A DNA stretch of 64,000 bases, taken from NCBI GenBank assembly GCA_029058745.1, contig JAIDXM010000081.1:31365-95364 (forward strand), in the 5' to 3' direction. The position numbers were made by a program, and so were the translations under genes. Positions 44,943 to 54,338 of this stretch are shown piece by piece (the first letter of the stretch is position 1; each line of letters begins with the position of its first letter). The DNA comes from Muribaculaceae bacterium. GTDB taxonomy: Bacteria; Bacteroidota; Bacteroidia; Bacteroidales; Muribaculaceae. Under the pieces are notes generated by a model. The model saw only the letters and a list, made by a program, of their open reading frames with translations, did no database searches and was not told the origin of the DNA.

Positions 44943-47900
44943 ATGAAACCATGTAAAACAAGATGCCTGAGAACAAGGATAATGACGCTTGTCGTGTTCT
45001 TTGCGACAGCCTTTTCGATGGCGGCACAAAAGTCAGTGCCTATAGTCGGGACAGTTTCTGACAATACGGGCGAACCCTTGATAGGAGTCACAGTGCTTTT
45101 GAAGGGAAGCTCAATAGGGACATCAACAGATGTTGATGGAATGTTTTCAATAAATGTGCCAACGCCAATTCAAGGAAAATCGTTGGTGTTCAGTTATGTG
45201 GGTTTTGAAAGTAAAATTGTATCAATCAACAATGCAGACCCTATGTCAGTCATAATGTCTTCTGGTTCCAGAAATCTTGATGAGGTTGTGGTTGTGGGTT
45301 ATGGCACGCAGAAGAAAGTCAACCTTACCGGCTCTGTGTCGTCCATCAGTGCTGAAGAACTTGCCTCCCGTCCAGTCAATAGCACGTCGGCCATAATTGC
45401 CGGACTCGTTCCCGGAGTGAGTGTGATTCAGTCGTCCGGACGTCCCGGAGCGGGGGCGACTGTTAAGATGAGGGGAACCGGCACTTTCTCAAGCGCCGGC
45501 AACTCTCCGCTTGTATTGATAGATGGAATCTCCGGCAACCTCGACGATGTCGCTCCCAATGATATCCAGAGCATTTCCTTCCTTAAGGATGCCGCATCCG
45601 CGTCTATTTATGGTAGCCGAGCCGCAAATGGAGTGATTCTTATCGAAACCAAAAAAGGATACGAAGGGAAGACCTCAATCACATACAATAATAACTTCGG
45701 TTGGCAAAAAGCTACAGAACTTCCGGAGTTTCTTGAATCTTGGGAATATGCCGAATATTATAACATGGCAATGCGCAACATGGACAATGCCGAGGCTTAC
45801 ACTCCTGCCCAGATTCAGAAATTCCGTGACGGGTCAGACCCTGACAATTATCCAAACGTTAACCATATGAAATGGCTTCTTGACACAGGTTCAGGGTTCC
45901 AGCAGCAGCACAATCTTGGTATTTCCCATTCGTCAGGCAACACAAGATATAACCTTTCTCTTGGTTATCGCGGACAGGAAGGCCTTACGGAGAAGACTTC
46001 AAACAAGCGGCTCACAGGGCTTTTCTCTCTTGACAGCAAATTGAAATATGGACTTAGTCTTGGATTAAACCTCAACGCTTACCGTAATATTTATGATGCT
46101 CCTATCGGAGAGCCACAGAGCATTGACGGAATAATCGGCTATACGGTCCGAGAGGCTCCAATATATGCCGGATATAAATCCGACGGCTCTTTCGGGTACC
46201 AGGACAATTACAGTCCGGAGGCATGGCTTGCCGGTGATTCTTTCACGAAATCCACTTCCACCTACGCCAGCGGAAACGTCCGATTGCGTTGGGAAACACC
46301 GGTTGAGGGTCTTTCAGTCCAAGGGAAGATGGGCGCGACATATTGGACCAATTATAGTAAAAACTATCGAGCAGAGACATATTTCGATGAACATAAGACA
46401 ATTGGTCCGACAACCCTGACAATTTCGGATAACAACAATACTTATTCAAACATAGAGGTGCTGTTGCAGTATGATAAGTCGTTAGGGAAACATAACCTGA
46501 ATGTACTTGCAGGTTATTCGTTCGAGTCCTGGAATGATAAGTATCTTCAGGGCTATCGCAATACATTCCCTACAACAAGTCTTAGTGAGCTTGTTTCTGG
46601 TGATGCGGCTTCTGCTTCCAATATGAGTTCTCTTACTGAATCAGCACTCATGTCTTATTTTGGAAGAGTGAACTATAATTTCGATGACCGTTATCTCTTT
46701 GAGGCAAATCTTCGTTATGACGGTTCCTCTCATTTCGCCAAACATAGACGTTGGGGCCTTTTCCCATCAGTGTCTGCTGCCTGGCGCGTTTCAGAGGAGT
46801 CTTTTTGGCTTGATAGCAGGCTTGGAGAGGTGATGAATAATCTCAAGATTCGTGTTTCTCACGGCACATTGGGTAACCAGAACATCGGCGCTTACGCATA
46901 TCAGCAGACTTATTGGTATGGGTTTAATTACCCTCTTGGAAACCCGTCGCAACTCACTCCAGGCGCAATCTCAGGTCCGTTCAACGACCCAGATATCAGC
47001 TGGGAAAAGACCCGTATTACAGATGTCGGACTTGACATAAGCTTTTGGAATAACCGTCTATCCGCGACAATCGATTATTTCTACAAATATACATCCGACA
47101 TCCTTTCATCGGTTGCAAAAACAGATATTCTTGGCAACGATGTCGGAAATACAAACGTCGGTGCGGTGTCAAATACAGGTGTGGAAGTCAATCTCACATA
47201 TAACGGACATATTGGCGACAAGTTCCATTTTTCCGTTTCTCCAAACTTTACGTGGGTAAGGAATTCCGTCGAAAAACTCTCAGACGGGGCATCGCGACAA
47301 ATTAATGAGGGTCGTATCGTTGGAGAGCCTCTTGGCATTATATACGGTTACAAGACAGACGGACTGTTCGTGGATCAATCCGAAATAGATGCTGCTCCCG
47401 ACCAGATTGTAGATAAGGGGTCATTAAAACCAGGTTATGTAAGATATGTGGACCTTGACGGAGATAATAAGGTCGATGCAGACCATGACCGTACAATACT
47501 CGGAAGCACCACTCCGAAGTTCTACTACGGAATGACTCTTACAGTCCAATATGGAGGTTTCGATTTCTCAGCTTTATTTCAGGGAGTGGGGGGACACAAG
47601 CGACTGATTGGTTCATATATGGCTTACGCATTCTATAACGGCGGTCAGATTCAGAGGTGGCAGGCTGACAATTGCTGGACTGTGGATAACCCTAACAAAT
47701 GGGCCGAGTATCCGCGAGTGGAGACTCTCAATATGAACAATCCTAATCTTCAGACTTCCGACTATTGGGTGAGGGATGCAAGTTTCTTGAGAATCAAGAA
47801 TATCACTCTTGGTTACACAATTCCTAAGAATGTCACCAAGAAGATTGGTTTTGAAAATATCCGTCTTTATGTTAGTTGCGACAACCTTCATACATTCAAT

Positions 47901-48008
47901 AAGTTCTATAAAGGATGGGATCCTGAAAATGAAATCGGCACCGGCGACTCTCCTTCTTTCTATCCGGTGACGGCTGTGTATTCATTCGGTTTCAATTTCA
48001 AGTTTTAA
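44943..48008 (+). CDS. SusC/RagA family TonB-linked outer-membrane transporter
   Basis: A 1021-residue protein starting MKPCKTRCLRTRIMTLVVFF (signal peptide). A carboxypeptidase-D-like regulatory domain (VGTVSDNTGEPLIGVTVLLKG) comes first, then DEVVVVGYGTQKKVNLTGSV (plug start), and the 22-strand barrel with C-terminal YSFGFNFKF. It imports oligosaccharides across the outer membrane with SusD as lid. The earlier ATG at 44850 would place 31 unlikely residues before the signal peptide. The 118-bp gap before it holds a small imperfect hairpin (CCGGA...TCCGG) that could shape the leader. Confidence 0.95.
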   Translation: MKPCKTRCLRTRIMTLVVFFATAFSMAAQKSVPIVGTVSDNTGEPLIGVTVLLKGSSIGTSTDVDGMFSINVPTPIQGKSLVFSYVGFESKIVSINNADPMSVIMSSGSRNLDEVVVVGYGTQKKVNLTGSVSSISAEELASRPVNSTSAIIAGLVPGVSVIQSSGRPGAGATVKMRGTGTFSSAGNSPLVLIDGISGNLDDVAPNDIQSISFLKDAASASIYGSRAANGVILIETKKGYEGKTSITYNNNFGWQKATELPEFLESWEYAEYYNMAMRNMDNAEAYTPAQIQKFRDGSDPDNYPNVNHMKWLLDTGSGFQQQHNLGISHSSGNTRYNLSLGYRGQEGLTEKTSNKRLTGLFSLDSKLKYGLSLGLNLNAYRNIYDAPIGEPQSIDGIIGYTVREAPIYAGYKSDGSFGYQDNYSPEAWLAGDSFTKSTSTYASGNVRLRWETPVEGLSVQGKMGATYWTNYSKNYRAETYFDEHKTIGPTTLTISDNNNTYSNIEVLLQYDKSLGKHNLNVLAGYSFESWNDKYLQGYRNTFPTTSLSELVSGDAASASNMSSLTESALMSYFGRVNYNFDDRYLFEANLRYDGSSHFAKHRRWGLFPSVSAAWRVSEESFWLDSRLGEVMNNLKIRVSHGTLGNQNIGAYAYQQTYWYGFNYPLGNPSQLTPGAISGPFNDPDISWEKTRITDVGLDISFWNNRLSATIDYFYKYTSDILSSVAKTDILGNDVGNTNVGAVSNTGVEVNLTYNGHIGDKFHFSVSPNFTWVRNSVEKLSDGASRQINEGRIVGEPLGIIYGYKTDGLFVDQSEIDAAPDQIVDKGSLKPGYVRYVDLDGDNKVDADHDRTILGSTTPKFYYGMTLTVQYGGFDFSALFQGVGGHKRLIGSYMAYAFYNGGQIQRWQADNCWTVDNPNKWAEYPRVETLNMNNPNLQTSDYWVRDASFLRIKNITLGYTIPKNVTKKIGFENIRLYVSCDNLHTFNKFYKGWDPENEIGTGDSPSFYPVTAVYSFGFNFKF

Positions 48009-48020
48009 AATTCTGTAGCT

Positions 48021-49691
48021 ATGAATAGTCAATATAAGTTTATAAATATTTCGGCAGGTCTCCTGTTCTGTGTATCATCGATGATTGTCGGTGGATGCAG
48101 TGACGAGCTCGACAAGTTTAATACACAGGAAACCGCGAACGAGGAATTCTGGAGAAATGAGAAAGATGCAAAGCTTGCACTCGTTGGTTGTTATCGTTTC
48201 CAGACAGGATGGTCGCATGATTCCTTTGACACCCCACAGGGTCTGTTGTATCTTGATTTTGCAGGAGGCAACGGAACAGAGAAGGAAAGCTTCAGCACCA
48301 ATATGGCAAGCGTGAACACTACTGCCACTAATGGCAATATCCGTTGGTATTGGGGAAACGCATATAAGCAGATATATAAATACAACAATTTCCTGCAGAA
48401 TATCGTAAATTGTCCGATGGATGAGGGAGAGAGGAATGCCATGATAGCGGAGATGAAGACACTCCGTGCCTATTTCTTTTTCAATCTTGCATTCTATTTC
48501 AAGGATGCCCCTATGCCATTGAAGACACTCTCCGTGAACGAGGCAAATACCATAGCACAGACATCTCAGGCAGACATCTACAGGCAGGTTGAGGCAGATT
48601 TGCTTGAATCGATTGAGGCTCTTCCGGAGGTTTATGAGGGAGACGATTACGGTCGGATCTCGCGAAATGGAGCAAGGGTGCTTCTGAGTCGTTTATATCT
48701 TGCTCAGGAACGTTTCGGAGACGCTGCGTCAGTCCTTGATGATGTGATGAAGAGTGCAAGATTTGAACTCGACCGCCGGAATGGCATAGACAGCTATGAG
48801 AAACTTTTTCAGAATGGAGGAGAGTCGAGTCCGGAAATGATTTTCTGCATAATGGGTATAAAGGACAAGTACACCAACTCCCGTTATCAGTACCTTTATC
48901 CTGAGTGCGTGGGAGGCTGGCATCAGTTTGCCGTCTATAATGAACTCGTGAAAGCTTATTTTTGCACAGATGGAAAGTCGATAGAGGAGTCTGTCGTATA
49001 TGATGATAATGACCCGTATATGAATCGAGATATTCGTCTCTACGCTTCTGTTTTCCTCCCACCTGTTGGAAGCTATCCCGGCACTAAATTCAATGAGACA
49101 ATATATGATTGCTTCAAAGGACCCGGTACAAGTGATTCCTACAATCGTTTCGCCTTGTTCAACGGCTATTGTCCTAAGAAAGCATGCGACCCATCCATAA
49201 CAAATTCTCTTGGTGACACCTATACCTACACTCCGATTATGCGATACGGGGAGGTGCTTCTCAGTTACATAGAGGCTCTTAACGAGGCGAATCCGGGTAG
49301 TGTCACGCAGGATGTCCTTGACAAGACAATCAACGATATTCGCGACCGGGTAGGCCTTCCCGCATATTCAAAGACAGATCTTTACAATCAGGATGCTGTA
49401 AGAAAGGCGGTCAGGGCAGAACGGCGGGTGGAACTCGCTTTTGAGGGTTTGCGTTATTTCGATGTATTGCGTTGGGGAATCGCAATGAAAGAGTTGAACC
49501 ATACCTTTACTGGAGTGAAACTTTCTGACGACCCGAATGCAAGGAACTATAAGGGAAGCTCTGCAGTGGATGAGAATTGCTATTATCGGTTCGAGACCCG
49601 AACATGGGATAGCCACAACCGTTATTGGCCTATCCCTCAGAGTGACCGCGACATTAATCCAAACCTAAATCAGAACGAAGGTTACAATTGA
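48021..49691 (+). CDS. RagB/SusD family surface glycan-binding lipoprotein
   Basis: A 556-residue lipoprotein: lipobox IVGGC with Cys27 followed by acidic residues (SDELDK), the pattern that sends Bacteroidota lipoproteins to the cell surface. TPR-like helices and the C-terminal RVELAFEGLRYFDVLRWG are SusD signatures; it ends RYWPIPQSDRDINPNL. It caps the SusC transporter and captures glycan. It lies 12 bp after SusC. Confidence 0.95.
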   Translation: MNSQYKFINISAGLLFCVSSMIVGGCSDELDKFNTQETANEEFWRNEKDAKLALVGCYRFQTGWSHDSFDTPQGLLYLDFAGGNGTEKESFSTNMASVNTTATNGNIRWYWGNAYKQIYKYNNFLQNIVNCPMDEGERNAMIAEMKTLRAYFFFNLAFYFKDAPMPLKTLSVNEANTIAQTSQADIYRQVEADLLESIEALPEVYEGDDYGRISRNGARVLLSRLYLAQERFGDAASVLDDVMKSARFELDRRNGIDSYEKLFQNGGESSPEMIFCIMGIKDKYTNSRYQYLYPECVGGWHQFAVYNELVKAYFCTDGKSIEESVVYDDNDPYMNRDIRLYASVFLPPVGSYPGTKFNETIYDCFKGPGTSDSYNRFALFNGYCPKKACDPSITNSLGDTYTYTPIMRYGEVLLSYIEALNEANPGSVTQDVLDKTINDIRDRVGLPAYSKTDLYNQDAVRKAVRAERRVELAFEGLRYFDVLRWGIAMKELNHTFTGVKLSDDPNARNYKGSSAVDENCYYRFETRTWDSHNRYWPIPQSDRDINPNLNQNEGYN

Positions 49692-50110
49692 TGGCAGACT
49701 GAAGGATGTATATATGTTGTAAAAGAAAGATATTGCAGGTAAAATATGTAACAGGTAGAATATGAATTGGCGGTCGCCGTCTATTGGTAAGGCGTTGCGC
49801 GTCGGTATGAGCGAAAGTGATTCCGGCGTGCAACGTTTCTTTAGAATTTCAACATGTGCATTTGCGTTTGTGTGGTCAGGATTATTTCGTTAACTTTGCG
49901 ACTGTCTTGAGACGTCATTTATAGTCGAAACAGAAAGTATTTGTGCATTTCAGAGGGTAGGGACATGCCTTTGGCATGTAGGATTCGCACAGGTATAAAA
50001 TACACATTTATTTTGTGAGTTGACTATAAACTTTAGTAGATACCGTATCAAGAATAAAACACCGTTATAGTTTCCGTGTGTTTAACCGACACGATAAAGA
50101 ATCTGATGTT
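49692..50110 (+). other. Intergenic region and long leader before the GH78 gene
   Basis: The 419-bp gap holds an exact promoter (next entry) and a ~205-nt leader. Inside the leader a 9-bp inverted repeat TTTATAGTC (49918-49926) / GACTATAAA (50022-50030) frames ~113 bp with a nested hairpin ACATGCC-TTT-GGCATGT. This could be a small RNA-like element or a MITE remnant; I do not recognise it. No gene is seen. Confidence 0.45.
49868..49898 (+). promoter_or_regulatory. Bacteroidota promoter of the GH78 gene
   Basis: TTG (49868-49870), 20-bp spacer, TAACTTTG (49891-49898): exact match. The GH78 gene can thus be expressed apart from the GH29-SusCD transcript. Confidence 0.75.
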
Positions 50111-53071
50111 ATGAAATGTTTTCTGCTTACGTTACTTGGTATTTTGTCTTTTACGGCGTTTGCCGGGGTCTTTGAGGATGCGAAATGGATTGGAGCTCCA
50201 GGTGATTGTATGCCGTTTTATCCTGATTATCTTCCGGTGTTCCGTATTGATTGTGATGTGGAGATGTCGCCTCGTGACACATGTTCAATTGTATATGGCG
50301 CCAATGACCCTCGTCTTATGAACCGTAACTTGAATATCTATAATCTTCAGAATCCCAAGGATTCCACGGGGATAAGAATTGAGCTTTCCGGAGAGGGCAT
50401 CGTTTCTGTTTACCGCTATGGCTATCATCCGGACGACAACGGGACCGTGCCTTTGGTGTCTTTCAAAGAGTGTAAGATTATTGATGGAATAAATCATCTT
50501 TCAGTCATGTCCAATCTTGGAAATACGGAAATTGTTCTCAATGGAGACATGATTGGGAAAGTGGGATTGAACCCTGTCGGCAATGGAGGAGACTATCTGG
50601 CATTTCCGGTGCTTGCCGGAATGGCGGTCCAAATACAGGAAAACAGTAATGCCAGTATAGCAAACATAGAAATACGTAATTTCAGAAGACCCGGGAATGT
50701 GATTTATAGAGTGCCGGGAGAATACACCGCCACGTCAGTCATCCCGTTTGAAATACGCTCTATGCCGCAGGTGATGACAACGTTTTCCTTACCTGTTGGA
50801 AAGAGGGTGAGACGTGCATCGGCCAATGCCACCGCAAGGGGGATATATGACTTGTATATAAATGGATGCCGTGTCAGTGATGATTATTTTTATCCGGGAT
50901 CTACACAGTATGATAAGACACATCTTTATCATAGCTTTGATGTGACTCCATTCCTGATAGACGGTGACAACGAGGTTGTCGCACAGCTTGCGGAGGGGTG
51001 GTGGAGCGGAGGTTCCACATTCGTTGGGGATAATTGGAATTTTTTTGGCGACAGGCAGTCATTTATCGCCGAACTTAAGATTGAATATAGCGACGGCACA
51101 ATTGACATGATTGTGACATCGCCTGAATCGTGGAAATATAATACTGACGGGCCTCTGGTGGAAGGCAGTTTCTTTCAAGGGGAAGTTTATGATGCATCTC
51201 GCAATGGCGTGAGAGGCTCGGATTGGAAACCTGCTGTGGAGATTGCTGTTGACTCAACTGTAAATAATCCATTAGGGAATTGGACTGACGTTGATATTAG
51301 AGAGACCTATGGCGATAGGGTAATTGCGGTTGACACTCTGAAAGCCGTATCAATGAGAGAACCTCGTCCTGGAGTGTATGTCTATGATTTTGGACAGAAC
51401 ATGGCGGCTCTGCCACTTGTCCGTTTTGTGAATCTTGATAAGGGGCAGGAAGTGACTATGCGATATGCTGAGGTGCTTTATCCCGATATGGAGCAGTATG
51501 CCGCAAATGCAGGAATGATAATGACCGAAAACTTGCGTGCGGCAATGTGCCGCGACATCTATCGTGCGTCCGGAACCGGAAAAGAGTCGTTCTCGCCACG
51601 GTTTACCCTTCATGGCTATCGGTTTATGGAGATAACCGGCATAGAAGCACCTTTGCCGTTGGATTCAGTGATGGCTATTCCCGTAAGTTCTATCCATAGG
51701 TTCAAGGCGCATTATGAATGTTCCGACACTCTCGTAAACCGTCTTTGGAAGAATATTGAATGGTCCTCTCTCAGTAATTTCATATCACTTCCAACAGACT
51801 GCCCGCAACGCAACGAGCGTCTTGGATGGATGGGCGATATCTCCGTTTTTGCACCTACAGCCACCAAGATGGCCGACATTTCTGCATTGTTGCGTCAGTA
51901 TCTTGCGTCAGTTCGGGATTGTCAGAAGGATAACGGTAAATATCCTGATGTAGCTCCCACCGGATTCGGGTTCGGGGGCCTTCTTTGGGGTAGTGCCGGA
52001 ATAACTGTGCCATGGGAATGTTATCGACAGTATGGCGATATTGAACTGCTTCGAGAGCATTATCCCTCGATGAAGAGGTATGTCGAATATATTCTCTCAG
52101 AAACCATTGACCCTGCCACAGGCATTATTGTGCAGGACAGGGCGTGGGGCGACCTTGCCGACTGGTTGAGTCCTGAATATAAAAGGACAGACAAGTCACT
52201 CCTTTGGGAATGTTACTTTATCTTCGACCTTGAAATAATGAGACAGGTGGCGGATATTCTTGGAGATGAGGAGGGAGCCATACGATATGAGGAATTGCGG
52301 GATGTCCGGAAAGCTTTTTTTGCAGACAATTATGTTGACAAGATAACAGGAAAGACCATTTATTCCCGATTTGACGAATCTAATGTCGGCAAGGAGATTG
52401 ACACCCAGGTGTCATACGCGCTTCCGATAGCAATGGGCATATATGATGATACTGTATTTGTCGGAAATTTCCTTAACACTGTCAAGCGGCATAATATCGC
52501 CGATGACGGAACGGTTTGTCAGCCATATTCTCTAATGACTGGTTTTATCGGGACCGCATGGATTCTGGAGGCCTTGTCAAAGTCCGGACATCCGGAGATG
52601 GCTTATATGATGCTCACCAGTACGGGTTATCCTTCATGGCTTTATCCTGTGACTCAGGGAGCCACTACCGTTTGGGAGCGTCTTGACTCTTATACCCATA
52701 AAAATGGATTTGGAAAAAACAACAGCATGAATTCCTTCAATCACTATTCGTTCGGTTCTGTGGGCAACTGGCTCTTGACCCGTTCTTTGGGTATTAATGT
52801 GCTTCCCGATGGGACAGTCATGGTTGCTCCGGAACCGGACTTTTCCGGCTCCTTGACTCACGCATCAGGATGGCTCGATATTCCACAGGGACGTGTTGAG
52901 TCATCATGGCGGATTGAGAATGGGAAAGTGGAATATGAAATCACGATTCCGGAAGGAGTATGCGGGAAATTCAAATCACCCGGAAATCCACTTGATATAT
53001 CAGGAAATCCACTTGTTCCGTCTGTCTTGACCTATACCCTCCGTCCCGGCAGAAATGTTATTCGGCTTTGA
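50111..53071 (+). CDS. GH78 alpha-L-rhamnosidase, exported
   Basis: A 986-residue enzyme with signal peptide MKCFLLTLLGILSFTAFA. N-terminal beta-sandwich domains include the rhamnosidase N-terminal domain (ARGIYDLYINGCRVSDDYF, SFDVTPFLIDGDN). The (alpha/alpha)6 catalytic domain has PTDCPQRNERLGWMGD, holding the family's conserved Asp and Glu acid region, and GATTVWERLDSY with the general base Glu. A C-terminal beta domain ends in YTLRPGRNVIRL. It inverts and releases alpha-L-rhamnose. With GH29 it suggests a glycan that carries both rhamnose and fucose, such as pectic or bacterial polysaccharide. ATG 50111 is chosen over 50078 because of the signal peptide. Confidence 0.93.
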   Translation: MKCFLLTLLGILSFTAFAGVFEDAKWIGAPGDCMPFYPDYLPVFRIDCDVEMSPRDTCSIVYGANDPRLMNRNLNIYNLQNPKDSTGIRIELSGEGIVSVYRYGYHPDDNGTVPLVSFKECKIIDGINHLSVMSNLGNTEIVLNGDMIGKVGLNPVGNGGDYLAFPVLAGMAVQIQENSNASIANIEIRNFRRPGNVIYRVPGEYTATSVIPFEIRSMPQVMTTFSLPVGKRVRRASANATARGIYDLYINGCRVSDDYFYPGSTQYDKTHLYHSFDVTPFLIDGDNEVVAQLAEGWWSGGSTFVGDNWNFFGDRQSFIAELKIEYSDGTIDMIVTSPESWKYNTDGPLVEGSFFQGEVYDASRNGVRGSDWKPAVEIAVDSTVNNPLGNWTDVDIRETYGDRVIAVDTLKAVSMREPRPGVYVYDFGQNMAALPLVRFVNLDKGQEVTMRYAEVLYPDMEQYAANAGMIMTENLRAAMCRDIYRASGTGKESFSPRFTLHGYRFMEITGIEAPLPLDSVMAIPVSSIHRFKAHYECSDTLVNRLWKNIEWSSLSNFISLPTDCPQRNERLGWMGDISVFAPTATKMADISALLRQYLASVRDCQKDNGKYPDVAPTGFGFGGLLWGSAGITVPWECYRQYGDIELLREHYPSMKRYVEYILSETIDPATGIIVQDRAWGDLADWLSPEYKRTDKSLLWECYFIFDLEIMRQVADILGDEEGAIRYEELRDVRKAFFADNYVDKITGKTIYSRFDESNVGKEIDTQVSYALPIAMGIYDDTVFVGNFLNTVKRHNIADDGTVCQPYSLMTGFIGTAWILEALSKSGHPEMAYMMLTSTGYPSWLYPVTQGATTVWERLDSYTHKNGFGKNNSMNSFNHYSFGSVGNWLLTRSLGINVLPDGTVMVAPEPDFSGSLTHASGWLDIPQGRVESSWRIENGKVEYEITIPEGVCGKFKSPGNPLDISGNPLVPSVLTYTLRPGRNVIRL

Positions 53072-53236
53072 GATGGGATTGTTTATCCTGGCAGTGTGAC
53101 TTCTGGGAGGCAGAGAAAGGGTTTAGTAGGTAAATGCTGTCAGCACTTCCCTATTTTTTTAAGGAAATGCTATACAAATATAAAAGAATTCGGTAAAAAA
53201 TTTTTATCTTTGTGATGTAAACAAAAAGTTGACGGT

Positions 53237-54169
53237 ATGTATAATGATTCTACCTACATAAGGTTTGATTGGGCCATGAAGCATATGCTTCGAGATAAGG
53301 CGAATTTTGATATACTTGAGGGATTCCTGACGGTTCTTCTTGGAGATGATGTCAGAATAGTGGAGCTTCTTGAGAGCGAAAGTAACCAGGAAAGCGACTC
53401 GGATAAATTCAACAGGGTTGACATCAAGGCCAAGAACTCCCATGGTCATATAATCCTCATAGAGGTACAGCTCAGCCGTCAGCTCTATTATCTGCAGAGG
53501 ATTCTATATGGCACATGTAAGGCAATCACAGAGCATATCAGTATTGGAGATAATTACGACCAGGTAAAAAAGGTGTATTCCATAAGTTTGTTATATTGTG
53601 ACTATGGAAGAGGTGATGATTATGTTTACCATGGTGAGACTCAGTTCAAGGGGATACATACCGGCAATGAATTGTATGTCAATACCAAGGAGGAAGGAGT
53701 AATAGTCACACATCGTCCCAGGGAGGTTTTTCCGGAATATTACCTGGTAAGGGTGAACTCATATGACAAGATACCGGAATCTCCATTGGATGAATGGATG
53801 GATTATCTGAAAACCGGCAAGGTCAAAGAGAACACACGCACCCCCGGCCTTCGAGGCGTAATGGAGAAGTTGAAGTATATGTCGATGTCACCAAAGGAAA
53901 AGAAGGCCTATGAAGCCCATATAGACAATATCAGGGTTCAGGATGATGTGCTGAACACAGCCCGAGAGGAAGGGTTGAGTGAAGGACGAGCGGAAGGGCG
54001 AGCGGAAGGACGAGCGGAAGGACGAGCGGAAGGGCGAGCAGAAGGGCGAGCGGAAGGCATTAGAGCGATTGCAGTCAAGTTGATATCGATGGGACTGGAC
54101 AATGATTTGGTTAGAAATGCCACGGCTCTTTCCGATAGAGAGATTGATGAAATCAGGGAATCCCTGTAA
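53237..54169 (+). CDS. Rpn family recombination-promoting nuclease/putative transposase, copy 2
   Basis: A 310-residue protein. The first 667 nt of the gene are identical to copy 1, including Asp62 and Glu76-x-Gln78 of the nuclease core. The first amino-acid change is Arg233 to Lys (KEKRAYE to KEKKAYE). The C-terminal arm has six EGRA repeats (53981-54052) instead of eight. It is intact and has the same upstream -7 element, so both copies can be expressed. It forms the right edge of the PUL. Confidence 0.88.
   Translation: MYNDSTYIRFDWAMKHMLRDKANFDILEGFLTVLLGDDVRIVELLESESNQESDSDKFNRVDIKAKNSHGHIILIEVQLSRQLYYLQRILYGTCKAITEHISIGDNYDQVKKVYSISLLYCDYGRGDDYVYHGETQFKGIHTGNELYVNTKEEGVIVTHRPREVFPEYYLVRVNSYDKIPESPLDEWMDYLKTGKVKENTRTPGLRGVMEKLKYMSMSPKEKKAYEAHIDNIRVQDDVLNTAREEGLSEGRAEGRAEGRAEGRAEGRAEGRAEGIRAIAVKLISMGLDNDLVRNATALSDREIDEIRESL
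53981..54052 (+). repeat. 12-bp tandem repeat, 6 units (EGRA)
   Basis: Six in-frame copies of the same 12-bp unit as in copy 1. The two-unit difference explains the eight-residue difference in length between the proteins. Confidence 0.95.
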
Positions 54170-54179
54170 AGAGGTATTT

Positions 54180-54213
54180 GGGGGGCTGTTGCCATGTTTG
54201 GTGACAGCTCCCC
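54180..54213 (+). terminator. Hairpin after Rpn copy 2
   Basis: GGGGGGCTGTTGCCA pairs with TGGTGACAGCTCCCC with no mismatch other than G-U pairs. The A-A in copy 1 is G-G here, which turns a mismatch into a pair, so the structure seems maintained. Confidence 0.55.
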
Positions 54214-54290
54214 GAATGCTTCGAGAGGTTAATCTTATGAATCGTGGCCGTTTCTGTTGTGTCGAAAATAAAGATCTCAGAGCATATGAA

Positions 54291-54318
54291 AAAGCCGCCC
54301 GGATTAGGGCGGCTTTTT
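54291..54318. terminator. Bidirectional intrinsic terminator
   Basis: AAAGCCGCCC pairs with GGGCGGCTTT around GGATTA, with T-runs on both strands. It ends the minus-strand sigma operon and any plus-strand transcript from the Rpn gene. Confidence 0.85.
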
Positions 54319-54338
54319 AGGAAAATCAGGATTGTTGG

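Larger units (their letters stand above)
53135..54242 (+). repeat. Direct repeat unit, copy 2 (Rpn nuclease gene with flanks)
   Basis: Second copy of the unit at 40986-42117, same orientation, starting 63 bp after the GH78 stop. It starts with tgctgtcagcacttccctat, the distal half of the nifJ terminator, here lacking its pairing partner. Near-identity ends at 54222, ragged similarity at 54242. The -7 element TATCTTTG is kept at 53205-53212. Confidence 0.95.

Noticed and set aside
40986..54242. Classical composite transposon
   Set aside because: No DDE or tyrosine/serine recombinase, no terminal inverted repeats and no target-site duplication were found at the repeat edges.
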